64,000 nucleotides of DNA. Source: Bacteroidia bacterium (lineage in GTDB: Bacteria > Bacteroidota > Bacteroidia > Chitinophagales > Chitinophagaceae). Positions 27,190-34,799 of the stretch are shown piece after piece. The stretch lies in NCBI GenBank assembly GCA_030429205.1, contig JAUICZ010000005.1, forward strand, positions 1 to 64,000, given 5' to 3'. Numbering within the stretch: position 1 is the stretch's first letter; every line of letters begins with the position of its first letter. The notes beneath the pieces were generated by a model. It searched no databases. It saw nothing but the letters and a program-made list of their open reading frames with translations, and was not told where the DNA came from. The position numbers and the translations under genes were made by a program.

Positions 27190-27351
27190 TTGGTAGCCCC
27201 GACAAACCAGTTATCGAACCAAATTATTCCCATATTCAAGGAATTATATGAACAACGCAAGTATATTGATACAAATGGGCAATTTTATCAAAGCCTTATG
27301 AATGCACCGAAGTCTGTGAATAAAGGGTTTACATCCCTAATAGGTATATAA
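27190..27351 (+). other. displaced 3' end of the recombinase gene
   Basis: Read in the frame set by GTA GCC at 27193-27198, this stretch is open for 52 codons to a TAA at 27349-27351. The peptide runs VAPTNQLSNQ ... FKELYEQRKYIDTNGQFYQ ... SVNKGFTSLIGI and looks like real protein. The recombinase gene at the other end of the element reads ATG GTA GCC C at 36841-36850 in the same phase. Circularisation through TGGTAGCCC therefore joins recombinase residues 1-500 to these 52 codons, giving a 552-residue protein. In the integrated state this segment is orphaned: an ATG at 27184 in host DNA is in frame, but no promoter or ribosome site is evident. Confidence 0.8.
27191..27201. other. attL core
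   Basis: TGGTAGCCCCG, sharing nine exact bases and then a pyrimidine and G with TGGTAGCCCTG at the tRNA end. Left of it is host DNA (pbpC terminator), right of it is the in-frame recombinase tail. Confidence 0.75.
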
Positions 27352-27408
27352 CCATATTAGTATTATAAATAGAATAGTAATAAGAAGATATTATAGTTAA
27401 TATATAGG

Positions 27409-27416
27409 TATATTTG
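27409..27416 (+). promoter_or_regulatory. -7 box (TATATTTG) for the micropeptides
   Basis: TATATTTG fits TAnnTTTG and lies 18 bp before the first micropeptide ATG at 27435, implying a leader of about 12-15 bases. The -33 region is not clear. Confidence 0.45.
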
Positions 27417-27434
27417 TATAAATAAATAGGAAAA

Positions 27435-27500
27435 ATGCCAACAGAAAATGTTGAAGTAGGTGTAGATATTCCTTCTACATCAACACGAGGTGGTAAATAG
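27435..27500 (+). CDS. micropeptide 1 (21 residues)
   Basis: ATG at 27435 to TAG at 27500 encodes 21 residues, beginning MPTENVEVG, then VDIP, and ending STRGGK. A second copy with the same first nine residues follows 24 bp later; the two differ at synonymous and non-synonymous sites in the second half but keep an S-T-(R/K)-G-G-(S)-K end. Nine shared residues followed by divergence and a shared Gly-Gly suggests a peptide family under selection, such as a secreted or modified peptide precursor or a toxin/signal, but no processing enzyme is recognised nearby. A -7 box lies just upstream. Function unknown. Confidence 0.55.
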   Translation: MPTENVEVGVDIPSTSTRGGK

Positions 27501-27524
27501 TATAATAATTTAAAGTTGAATGTT

Positions 27525-27593
27525 ATGCCAACAGAAAACGTTGAAGTAGGAACAGATTTAGGTAACTTATCCACTAAGGGCGGTTCGAAGTAA
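27525..27593 (+). CDS. micropeptide 2 (22 residues)
   Basis: ATG at 27525 to TAA at 27593 encodes 22 residues, beginning MPTENVEVG, then TDLGN, and ending STKGGSK. It is a tandem paralogue of micropeptide 1. The shared N-terminal codons differ at a wobble base (AAT versus AAC for Asn5), so the pair is not a fresh duplication. Its last 27 bases overlap, tail to tail, the end of the membrane-protein gene on the other strand. Likely transcribed with micropeptide 1. Confidence 0.55.
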   Translation: MPTENVEVGTDLGNLSTKGGSK

Positions 27594-28106
27594 TTGAACA
27601 ATCATTACAGATGAACCTATAAACGTAATCAGAAAAAGCATTAGGGCTTTTTTATAATATTTAGCCCGTTCATTATTTCTGTCTATCATGTAGTAGATAT
27701 TTCTTTGTAGTGTAACGATTAACGTATAATAGGTTAATTGGACTTGATTGTCTTTGTTTTCATCATAATCAATAACCTTATTTATACTTAAATCTGGTGG
27801 TACACCACGTCCTTTTACGTGTTTTGGTGCAATAAGCTTGTATAGAAGCCATACATCTACAAGTATGATAGCCAGCAAAAAATAAATAGGTACTATTTCC
27901 TTGAAATTCTGTTTAATAGCAAAATCAAGTGTAAAACCAATGAACGCTGCTAATGCAATAAGCATTCTAATTGACTTATTAGTGATTGATTCAGATTCTG
28001 ACATAATATCTTCATAGCGTTCTTTAGCTTCATCATAAATCAATCTATATGCTTCAGGTGTAATTTTATACCACTTAATATTGGGTTCCCACTTATTATT
28101 GTTCAT
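27567..28106 (-). CDS. small membrane protein (about three TM helices)
   Basis: A 179-residue protein with an amphipathic, charged N-terminus (residues 1-44), TM helices at about 46-64, 70-89 and 151-172, and a cytosolic loop of about 60 residues between the last two. The architecture recalls membrane effectors that accompany nuclease or sensor proteins in phage-defence cassettes (for example SLATT-type proteins), but I cannot assign it to a family. It starts 11 bp after the HNH gene stop, so the two form a unit. Part of the mobile element cargo. Confidence 0.7.
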   Translation of the reverse strand: MNNNKWEPNIKWYKITPEAYRLIYDEAKERYEDIMSESESITNKSIRMLIALAAFIGFTLDFAIKQNFKEIVPIYFLLAIILVDVWLLYKLIAPKHVKGRGVPPDLSINKVIDYDENKDNQVQLTYYTLIVTLQRNIYYMIDRNNERAKYYKKALMLFLITFIGSSVMIVQLLRTALSG

Positions 28107-28117
28107 ATATAAATATA

Positions 28118-29056
28118 TTATTTTTCCCTGTCAGATATGAACTTAGTGTACAAAGGTTCGGGTAAAATAGGGTATGCCAATGTTCCTTTATCTATATCGG
28201 CTTTAAATATTTTGACTAATTCAATAGCACTAATCAAATCCTTACGTTCTGGTCTATTTAAAGTTGATTCAAGTTCTTCATACCTTTTATATACTTCATT
28301 AATTAGCTTGACATTTTTTGTTCTTTTAGCTTCCTTATAAGCGATTTTAAATATAGATACCCCATTTGCAGCTAAGTAATAATTATCAAGTTTAATAAAT
28401 GCATCGTAAGCCATATTAAACCCAATATTGAGTACTACCTTCCCAAGATCATATACTTTTTGCTTACTGTCCTTTCCATTAATAGGTGGAAAATAGCATA
28501 TTATAAGACTATGTATTTTAGATGCTACACTATATGGCATCCCATGTCTTGTGGAATTTGAAGCTTTTAGTAAGAACTCAATTACATATGCCGAAATTCG
28601 ATAAGTTGAAAAATCATAATGCTTTGATAATTCATCAAGAATTTCATCCTTCTTATTCCATGATGCCTTAAAGTAGGAATCTTCAATTTTTACAATTTCT
28701 AATAGGATGCCAGCAGATAATGCTGCATTAAATAAGTCAGTATCATTAACCTTATTTATTGTTCTGGTAGGCGTCTGTAACATACTGCTTCTTTGGGCTT
28801 CAATTACAGCATATTGATGATTACGATACTTTTTGATTGTATTAGCTGATAGCTTTTTACCCAGGTTCCCGAATGATGAAGCATTATCATGACAGATAAA
28901 ACATAGTAATGCAAGATTGTCAAATTCATTGTTTGAATTATTACCGTCTATATGGTGGATATGATGTCCAAGTTCATTGCAAACACAACATTTTCTGTCT
29001 GCCTTAAACATGATTTCTGCTTCAGTTGTACTATTGATTTTTTTTCGTTTTGCCAT
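28118..29056 (-). CDS. HNH endonuclease-like protein
   Basis: A 312-residue protein whose N-terminal 60 residues form an HNH nuclease: zinc cysteines in CCVC (23-26), the HHIHHIDGNN core (31-40) with catalytic His, Asn in FDNLALLC, and the second zinc pair LCFICHD (52-57). The remaining 250 residues are helical with no domain I know and may sense or bind a partner. HNH proteins with a membrane partner in a mobile island fit a defence role (nuclease plus membrane effector), but a homing or restriction enzyme is also possible. Transcribed with the 179-residue membrane protein. Confidence 0.75.
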   Translation of the reverse strand: MAKRKKINSTTEAEIMFKADRKCCVCNELGHHIHHIDGNNSNNEFDNLALLCFICHDNASSFGNLGKKLSANTIKKYRNHQYAVIEAQRSSMLQTPTRTINKVNDTDLFNAALSAGILLEIVKIEDSYFKASWNKKDEILDELSKHYDFSTYRISAYVIEFLLKASNSTRHGMPYSVASKIHSLIICYFPPINGKDSKQKVYDLGKVVLNIGFNMAYDAFIKLDNYYLAANGVSIFKIAYKEAKRTKNVKLINEVYKRYEELESTLNRPERKDLISAIELVKIFKADIDKGTLAYPILPEPLYTKFISDREK

Positions 29057-29144
29057 ACCCTATATAGTCTTACGTAAATGCTAATTTAGGACATGTGAAT
29101 AGAATAAGCTTGCAGATGAAATAGTTGCGTTAAAGCTATTGGTA

Positions 29145-29588
29145 TTAGTATAAATCACCCCGAATGTCTAATGGTTCCCATCCATTATCAGTTTTTTGCA
29201 TAATAACGTTACTTGTGTATTGAATTATATCACCAGGTTTAACGCTTCTTACTTCTTTTATAGTTGGAATAAAGTCAAAATAATTAGGATCACCATTTGA
29301 TGGATCCGTTTCAAAAATTGTATTGTTATTTACCATGTTATTTTCATTGATAAATACGAAACCATTATCATTAACGGTACATATGGCAACAAATTCAAGT
29401 GCATATAGATCTTCGCCAGTGTATTTGCTGGTATAACTAATACCATTTATTTTTTTTACAGTATTGACTGTTACGTTAAATCCATTTTTTGGAAGATTTT
29501 CTTCTATAAACTGTTTAGCTGTATTTTCCCTTTCAGTATTACAAGAACATAGGAAAATGGGTATTAGTAGTAATAATAGATGTTTCAT
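29145..29588 (-). CDS. lipoprotein of unknown function
   Basis: From the ATG at 29588 this is a 147-residue lipoprotein (signal peptide MKHLLLLLIPIF, lipobox LCSC). The mature part is a small alpha/beta domain with conserved-looking segments (ALEFVAICTVNDNGFVFI) and no enzymatic motif. A longer frame from 29645 would hide the signal peptide behind 19 residues and run through a structured repeat, so it is rejected. Some plasmids and islands carry such lipoproteins for exclusion functions, but that is only a possibility. Confidence 0.6.
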   Translation of the reverse strand: MKHLLLLLIPIFLCSCNTERENTAKQFIEENLPKNGFNVTVNTVKKINGISYTSKYTGEDLYALEFVAICTVNDNGFVFINENNMVNNNTIFETDPSNGDPNYFDFIPTIKEVRSVKPGDIIQYTSNVIMQKTDNGWEPLDIRGDLY

Positions 29589-29589
29589 T

Positions 29590-29747
29590 TTGTGGTAGTT
29601 TAGAATGTGTGCAAAAAAATAGCGTAACCAGGGATCCAAAGCCATTCAAGGTCTACCACGACCTATCTGCACAAAGGATATAGCTACGCCGTTAGGCGTA
29701 TCATATTCTATTGCTGTGCAGATATTCAATTGTGGTAGTTTAGAATG
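29590..29747. repeat. structured repeat block with 18-bp direct repeats
   Basis: TTGTGGTAGTTTAGAATG occurs exactly at 29590-29607 and 29730-29747. Between them, CATTCAAGGTCTACCAC (29643-29659) is an imperfect inverted copy that could pair with either; ATCTGCACA and TGTGCAGAT form a 9-bp inverted pair further in, enclosing the hairpin TACGCC/GGCGTA. The block thus could fold into alternative structures. It sits directly upstream of the lipoprotein start and inside the 256-bp gap 29589-29844 between cargo units. Could be a transcribed regulator, a recombination site or a remnant of a small non-autonomous element. Confidence 0.7.
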
Positions 29748-29844
29748 GCACAAATAGATATAATACAATTATATCAATACTGTTATGTTATTATTTCATC
29801 GGCTAATGGTATTTGTACAAAAGTAATAATGCAACTAATTAATT

Positions 29845-31008
29845 TCAGACTTTTAAATTTTCAATATCTTTTTTACTAATGACTTGGGCACAAACACCAT
29901 GCAAAACATTCTTTAAATATGTTTGTCCTGATTTGCTTTTTAGCCTTTTTAGAACCTTTTCTATATCATCGTGATTCCCAGAAATTCTATATATACAGTC
30001 AGTAAATGCAATGTTGCCTTTTTGGATATAAGCTATTTGTTTATATGAATTTCTGCCTACTCTTGCGATAAGAATATCACCCTTCTTCGCTATAGTAGGT
30101 TTTTTATCAAGGTTGTATGTGTTTCTAATTAATGAACAGTTCTTATCGTGTTGTTTAAAGGATGTTGTGTGAAAGTAAGGCACCTTTAATGCTTCTAATT
30201 CATGTTTTGAATAGTTGCCACGTGTGATACTAATGTTGAGTGATGACAAAGGTTTACCGTGCTTATTTTTAAAGGTTGAAGTGTGGAATTTATAATCCAT
30301 GCGATGAAATAAAGCTGATTTATTTACTTGGATTTTGTCTGTAATATTTCCATCCTTGTCAGCACTACTTAGAATTACGGTGTTTTTCTTGTTTTTGCCC
30401 TTTTTGATAATTAAGATGTGAGTTTTTGCTTCAGTTTTACAAAAGATTTTAGGTTCAAGTTGTATGCACATTTCTATGCTATGGTTTTCTAAAAGATCTT
30501 GACGTAATAGTTTAAATGAGTGGCTGCAAACTATTCCTTCAGGCACAATGATTCCAAGAACCCCTTTAGGTTTAAGCATGTTAATATTTTGGGCGATAAA
30601 TATTACATCACTGGTGTATGATTTCAAATTGATTGATCTGGTTAAATTGGCTTCCGTTAATAGGCGGTTATATTTTTTTGATTTTCTTATTGTCAAATAT
30701 GGTGGGTTGCAGATTGCTATGTCAATACTGCCTAATTTGATATTTGTCTTTTCTGCAAGGTTTATATTTAAAGAATTTACCTTGAATAGATTAATGTCAC
30801 TTATTGTATCCGAAAGATTGCTGATGCATTTTTTGTCTATGTCAACTCCATAATAGGTTGCATTTTTCCACCTTTGTTTTGCTGCTGTTGTTAGAGAGCC
30901 GTTACCTATTCCTAAGTCTAACACAGTTTGTGGATTCTTATGACTAATACTATCAATTAGTAAATTAGAAAAAGATTTTTCCGTGAAAAATTGTGCAAAT
31001 TGCTGCAT
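29845..31008 (-). CDS. N6-adenine DNA methyltransferase with a specificity-like C-terminus
   Basis: A 387-residue class I methyltransferase: SAM-binding motif I VLDLGIGNGSL (29-39) and catalytic motif IV NPPY (101-104), in the order of the type I/IIG N6-adenine family. The C-terminal 130 residues carry the pattern GDILIARVGRNSYKQIAY typical of target-recognition domains in HsdS and type IIG enzymes, so it may recognise DNA by itself. No restriction nuclease domain is fused. Last gene of the four-gene operon; its ATG overlaps the upstream stop as TAATG (31006-31010). Likely marks host DNA as self for the module, by analogy with other methylation-guarded defence systems. Confidence 0.8.
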   Translation of the reverse strand: MQQFAQFFTEKSFSNLLIDSISHKNPQTVLDLGIGNGSLTTAAKQRWKNATYYGVDIDKKCISNLSDTISDINLFKVNSLNINLAEKTNIKLGSIDIAICNPPYLTIRKSKKYNRLLTEANLTRSINLKSYTSDVIFIAQNINMLKPKGVLGIIVPEGIVCSHSFKLLRQDLLENHSIEMCIQLEPKIFCKTEAKTHILIIKKGKNKKNTVILSSADKDGNITDKIQVNKSALFHRMDYKFHTSTFKNKHGKPLSSLNISITRGNYSKHELEALKVPYFHTTSFKQHDKNCSLIRNTYNLDKKPTIAKKGDILIARVGRNSYKQIAYIQKGNIAFTDCIYRISGNHDDIEKVLKRLKSKSGQTYLKNVLHGVCAQVISKKDIENLKV

Positions 31009-31970
31009 TATTTAATATAATTTGAAAGGTGGTATATATACGACTTCAGAACGCCCATACTTCTAAAGGCTTTTTCTATAGGGAAATCATAAATTAAATG
31101 GCATTGCTGCTGATGTAGGCTGGCAAATAATACACATCCTAATGAATGAGGTCTTGTACCGAGTGGTGCAATTAATATTTTATAGTCATCGGCGTAATTA
31201 TTGTAAATCTTAGTAAGTATTTCATACAATTCAAATGGACATGCAGCATCACAATGTTCTATCCTGCCTTCAGAACTTGAATCTGACAAAACATTATAAT
31301 TCATATACAGGGCTGTCAAATTCCAGCCAGGAATGACTGGTGGGTATCCTAAAATTGGAATTAATCCACCCTTAGGTTCAACATTTTCATATAAAGACAG
31401 TAATCTTTGACGTTCAAAACCAAAAGGTGTGACTAACAGTTCATTGTCATTTCGATTGATTTTAGCAAAGCCAGGTAAGCTATAATTACATCCCACAATC
31501 CTATCATATAATTCATATTCTTCTTCACCAACGTTAATATGATTTACCTTTTTGTATTCTTTAGGAGCTGTATATGCTGCAAATAATCTTTTAGGTTTTA
31601 TTTCTGATAGTAGAAGCTTGATTAATAGAAATAAAATAGGTTGCTTTAAGCTGGTTATATCTATGCATATACTTGCTTGATTTGCATTATTGTCTTTTAG
31701 AATTTTCCTTAAATCAGGAATGAGGCTAAGATTTTCCTGTTTGTCAATAATTGTACCTTCTTTGTCTTTTATTACATAAGATAAGTCATTTGCATTTTCA
31801 TCTGTATTGAAGAAATAGGTATCACCATTGTGATTGATCAGTGTAGGTACATGTTTTGCACGGTCATCAGCTTCAATGTCACTTCGAAATCCACATATTA
31901 GGAAATCAATCTGACTTGAAAAGTATTCACTACTATTATTGTCTAAGTCAAATTTTTCATGCAGGATCAT
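31008..31970 (-). CDS. Rossmann-like protein of unknown family, operon with ATPase and methyltransferase
   Basis: A 320-residue cytosolic protein without a family I recognise. Two short segments stand out: ICIDITSLKQPILF (101-114), a strand-turn-helix, and ILIAPLGTRPHSLGCVLFA (265-283), another strand followed by a Gly/Pro turn and helix. Both have the look of Rossmannoid nucleotide-binding loops and recall the D-x-T-G-G-T-K turns of CARF-type sensors, though the key glycines are not kept in the first. It overlaps the ATPase gene by 14 bp and the methyltransferase gene by 1 bp, so it is a fixed part of the operon. Sensor or effector role is inference only. Confidence 0.7.
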   Translation of the reverse strand: MILHEKFDLDNNSSEYFSSQIDFLICGFRSDIEADDRAKHVPTLINHNGDTYFFNTDENANDLSYVIKDKEGTIIDKQENLSLIPDLRKILKDNNANQASICIDITSLKQPILFLLIKLLLSEIKPKRLFAAYTAPKEYKKVNHINVGEEEYELYDRIVGCNYSLPGFAKINRNDNELLVTPFGFERQRLLSLYENVEPKGGLIPILGYPPVIPGWNLTALYMNYNVLSDSSSEGRIEHCDAACPFELYEILTKIYNNYADDYKILIAPLGTRPHSLGCVLFASLHQQQCHLIYDFPIEKAFRSMGVLKSYIYHLSNYIK

Positions 31971-33861
31971 CAGATTCGAAATTTAGTTTTCCTTGTACTG
32001 TAGGGCTGCTTGGCTTTTTAGAAATTGATCGAATAACTTTATCGATTTCATTTGATTTGCCTAATAATAAAATGCTTAAATCGTTAGGTTCAATATATAT
32101 TTTCCTTTTTCTTCTATGCGAAATTTTAAAATAAGGGCAATAAATATGATTTATATGATAATCTGAAGTTTCCAGTGTTCCTGCATTTTTTTCTTTGGTA
32201 GGTAAATCAAGCTGCAATACATTATGCATTACAGCATTATCAAGTACACGTTTTGCATCTTCTGAAACCGTTTGTAGATCCAAGGTTTTTGTGAAAAAAT
32301 GGTTTGGTTCTGGTTCTCCTAATGTTGAATCAGGATCAGTATGTTTTAAGTAGAAAATTTTACCTAAAGCCAAAATAAAGCGTTTAAGTAATATGCCATC
32401 TGGAATAAAGCCTTCTATTTTTGAAACTTTTGACTGACTGACATAGTGTGCTGCTTCTGTTTGTTCTTCTAATGTAAGAGGTCTTGGGCTATCAAATGTA
32501 AATCCTTTACTGAATGCGTATTCAAATGCACTTTCACATATTTCAAGAAAACTACGAATCACACCAGAAGACAGCATGGCATAAGTTGTAAAGCCTGAAT
32601 ACTTTTTTACGATATCCAGTTCTTTACATAATAAAAAATGAGTTGCAAATAGCATGTTATGCTTCCAATCCCTATACTGCTTGGTTTCATTTATAGCAGC
32701 CTTGTATAGTGAATCAACATTAACTTTGCCGTTTCGTTTTAGCAAACTAAGGTGCATTCTAACAATGTCAGGTGGTTTGTTTACTAATGCTTCAATGACT
32801 TCTGTCTTGTCGCCCTTTATGTTTTCTTCAATTATTTTTTGGAGTTCCTTTTTTAAATGGTTAAACCGTGAAGATTTGCTGAATTCATCAAGTTCTTCAA
32901 GGTTGCCATAGTCTTTTAAATAATAGGTTATATCAGTATAATTTTCATCATTAACATCCCCTGAAAAATAATCTTCTAACCTTTTTTTGCAAATGGAAGA
33001 CAGTAGTTTTTTATACGTTTCACGTCTTTCATAACTGTCTACTTCAGGGTAATAGTGTTGAAAATCATGGGGTTCCTGTATTATTTCACCAGACATGGTT
33101 TCATTAGTATATCTACCGTTAGTTTTTACGCCTATGTCGTACACTAACCAATATTTGCTTTGTTTTAATAGGGTATTAAGTTGCTTTTGTTGCAGTTGGT
33201 TCAGTTCTTCAAATTCATCAATAAAGACATGAAACCTACTACTACTAAATAGTGGGATTTTTCGGATGTTTTCAAGTGTCAAATTAACTAATGTGCCTGC
33301 GTGTAAACCAATAGGTTTAGCCTTTTCAGGATCATTCGAAAAACATTCAACTTCATCGAGTATTTTATCAAGGTTAACCAAAAGCTTTTCAAGGGTAGTA
33401 GTGTCTTCTTTTTCTATTTTGTTACTTATTCTTTGTATCGTTTCTGATATATCACTTGTTTGAATGTAGCCTTTTACGATGCAGTGATTTAAGAAACTAA
33501 ATATTTCTTTTGTAATGATAACATTGAAATAAGTATTAAATACTGTCTGCCATTCCCAGTCTTCTACGCCCTTTCCTGTAAGATTTTTGCCAACAAACTT
33601 TCCATCTACTTTATAGTAAAAGGCAATGAATTTATCAGAGCCAAATAGTTCATTGATATCTTGTTTGTTAGTTTCGTATTCACTAAAGACTTCTTTCCAT
33701 GAATTACATAAAAAGAACATTGTTTTACCACATCCCCTGCTTCCTTCAAATATTAAAGGCTTTTCAGATAGCAGGTTGCTAAATGGTTCCCGAACAAAAT
33801 ACTTCCAACTGGTTTCACCCATTTGTTCAGCTCTGTTTCTATTGAATGGGTTCTGTTTCAT
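31957..33861 (-). CDS. AAA ATPase, ORC/CDC6-like, of a conflict operon
   Basis: From the ATG at 33861 the protein has 634 residues. The N-terminus KQNPFNRNRAEQMGE leads into Walker A GSRGCGKT (40-47), and Walker B is FHVFIDEFEEL (210-220); the layout resembles ORC1/CDC6-type AAA ATPases found in prokaryotic defence cassettes. The C-terminal 250 residues include a possible winged-helix/DNA- or protein-binding region. The chosen start overlaps the stop of the PRTase-like gene as TAATG; an upstream in-frame ATG at 33936 would run 75 bp into that gene and is unlikely. Probably the regulatory or switching subunit of the module. Confidence 0.8.
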   Translation of the reverse strand: MKQNPFNRNRAEQMGETSWKYFVREPFSNLLSEKPLIFEGSRGCGKTMFFLCNSWKEVFSEYETNKQDINELFGSDKFIAFYYKVDGKFVGKNLTGKGVEDWEWQTVFNTYFNVIITKEIFSFLNHCIVKGYIQTSDISETIQRISNKIEKEDTTTLEKLLVNLDKILDEVECFSNDPEKAKPIGLHAGTLVNLTLENIRKIPLFSSSRFHVFIDEFEELNQLQQKQLNTLLKQSKYWLVYDIGVKTNGRYTNETMSGEIIQEPHDFQHYYPEVDSYERRETYKKLLSSICKKRLEDYFSGDVNDENYTDITYYLKDYGNLEELDEFSKSSRFNHLKKELQKIIEENIKGDKTEVIEALVNKPPDIVRMHLSLLKRNGKVNVDSLYKAAINETKQYRDWKHNMLFATHFLLCKELDIVKKYSGFTTYAMLSSGVIRSFLEICESAFEYAFSKGFTFDSPRPLTLEEQTEAAHYVSQSKVSKIEGFIPDGILLKRFILALGKIFYLKHTDPDSTLGEPEPNHFFTKTLDLQTVSEDAKRVLDNAVMHNVLQLDLPTKEKNAGTLETSDYHINHIYCPYFKISHRRKRKIYIEPNDLSILLLGKSNEIDKVIRSISKKPSSPTVQGKLNFESDDPA

Positions 33862-34799
33862 TAATAGTTCGAATTTTTCCTTTTTAATAAAGGTGTCCAG
33901 CTTGAATTTTCTGTCCAAAATATTGGTAGTGACCAATCGGGAGTAGTACTATGCATAAATACAGCAAAGTCCAAGTCATTATATCCAAGCTTTTTAACGC
34001 CAAGAGTTTTTTCTATTTCATCTAAATATTCAGAAGCAAAATTATGTTCTTCAGGTGTATTCCATATTTCCGTATTCCTATTGAAAAATATCCTATTGTT
34101 ATCTTTTAATAGATCACACATTATAACACGTAACCCCAATAAGTTACCATCCATTTGCAGTTGCATTACATTCTTTTCATATGCTACCAAGCTTAAATAA
34201 TATACAGGCAGGCTTAATTCTTGTGCTTTACTTTTAATTTTTTGCATATCCGTATCATGGTTCCAAAACCCATCAATTTGATCCCCACTTCCAATGCAGT
34301 CATCTAATATTACTATTCGGTTGTACCCATCTATGTTGTCTGGAACTAAATTGAAATGATGTGCAACATTTTTATTATTTACGCCAAGCTTGTGTACCAG
34401 GTACCTTACCATTGCGTTGCCACTTTCGGAAGGATTCTTAGAATCGGAAAGTGGGATAAATAATGTTTTTTCTTTTTCTTCGTTAAGAATAGCATTTGTT
34501 GTAGTGACAGGTTGATAGATATTATTGCTTTCTATCAGGTTGTTTTTAATCTCATTCCCGATAATACGTTGATATACACCCGTTTTTAGTAATGATATAA
34601 TGTTTTGTTCGCTGTAGTAAAGCCCATTGGTAAGTAATTTTGTTGCAATATACCTTCCTTCTATATCCTTGAAATTCCCATTCATCCAATCATACACATT
34701 GGATTCCTTTAAACCACTCCATTGATCAGTTCTACAAATAGTTCTGATTTGAATTGTTTTATTAGATACATAAAGTTGCATTTCAGCTTTTGATATCAT
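33861..34799 (-). CDS. phosphoribosyltransferase-like protein of a conflict operon
   Basis: A 312-residue first gene of the operon. The PRPP-binding loop is visible as IVILDDCIGSGDQ (162-174), the form DDxxxSG(T/D) of type I phosphoribosyltransferases. A second signature, TPDWSLPIFW followed by WTPLLKR near the C-terminus, matches my recollection of a PRTase family described in computational surveys of bacterial conflict systems. Such proteins are proposed effectors acting on nucleotides or bases, but an enzymatic reaction is not established. The short N-terminal helical part may bind partners. A 400-bp spacer upstream separates it from the divergent recombinase unit. Confidence 0.75.
   Translation of the reverse strand: MISKAEMQLYVSNKTIQIRTICRTDQWSGLKESNVYDWMNGNFKDIEGRYIATKLLTNGLYYSEQNIISLLKTGVYQRIIGNEIKNNLIESNNIYQPVTTTNAILNEEKEKTLFIPLSDSKNPSESGNAMVRYLVHKLGVNNKNVAHHFNLVPDNIDGYNRIVILDDCIGSGDQIDGFWNHDTDMQKIKSKAQELSLPVYYLSLVAYEKNVMQLQMDGNLLGLRVIMCDLLKDNNRIFFNRNTEIWNTPEEHNFASEYLDEIEKTLGVKKLGYNDLDFAVFMHSTTPDWSLPIFWTENSSWTPLLKRKNSNY

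Noticed and set aside
27191-27222. Partial second tRNA: TGGTAGCCC followed by ATCGAACC, like the CCA end and T-loop of a tRNA complement
   Set aside because: The spacing is wrong for a tRNA arm and the sequence is better explained as the attachment core followed by in-frame recombinase coding sequence.
27329-27601. 90-residue minus-strand open frame over the micropeptides
   Set aside because: It is the antisense of the two micropeptide genes; its internal repeat merely mirrors their duplication.
29694-29709. GTTAGGC within TACGCCGTTAGGCGTA, resembling an integron attC R' box
   Set aside because: It is the loop and arm of a small hairpin; no matching R'' box at attC distance, no integron integrase and no cassette layout.
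33862-33936. Upstream start of the AAA ATPase inside the PRTase-like gene
   Set aside because: The ATG at 33861 forms a TAATG stop-start overlap identical to that of the methyltransferase gene and begins the conserved NPFN segment.
29845-34799. Retron or CRISPR-linked system, because PRTase-like and ATPase partners occur with some retrons
   Set aside because: No reverse transcriptase gene, no msr/msd-like structured RNA and no CRISPR repeats are seen in the element.
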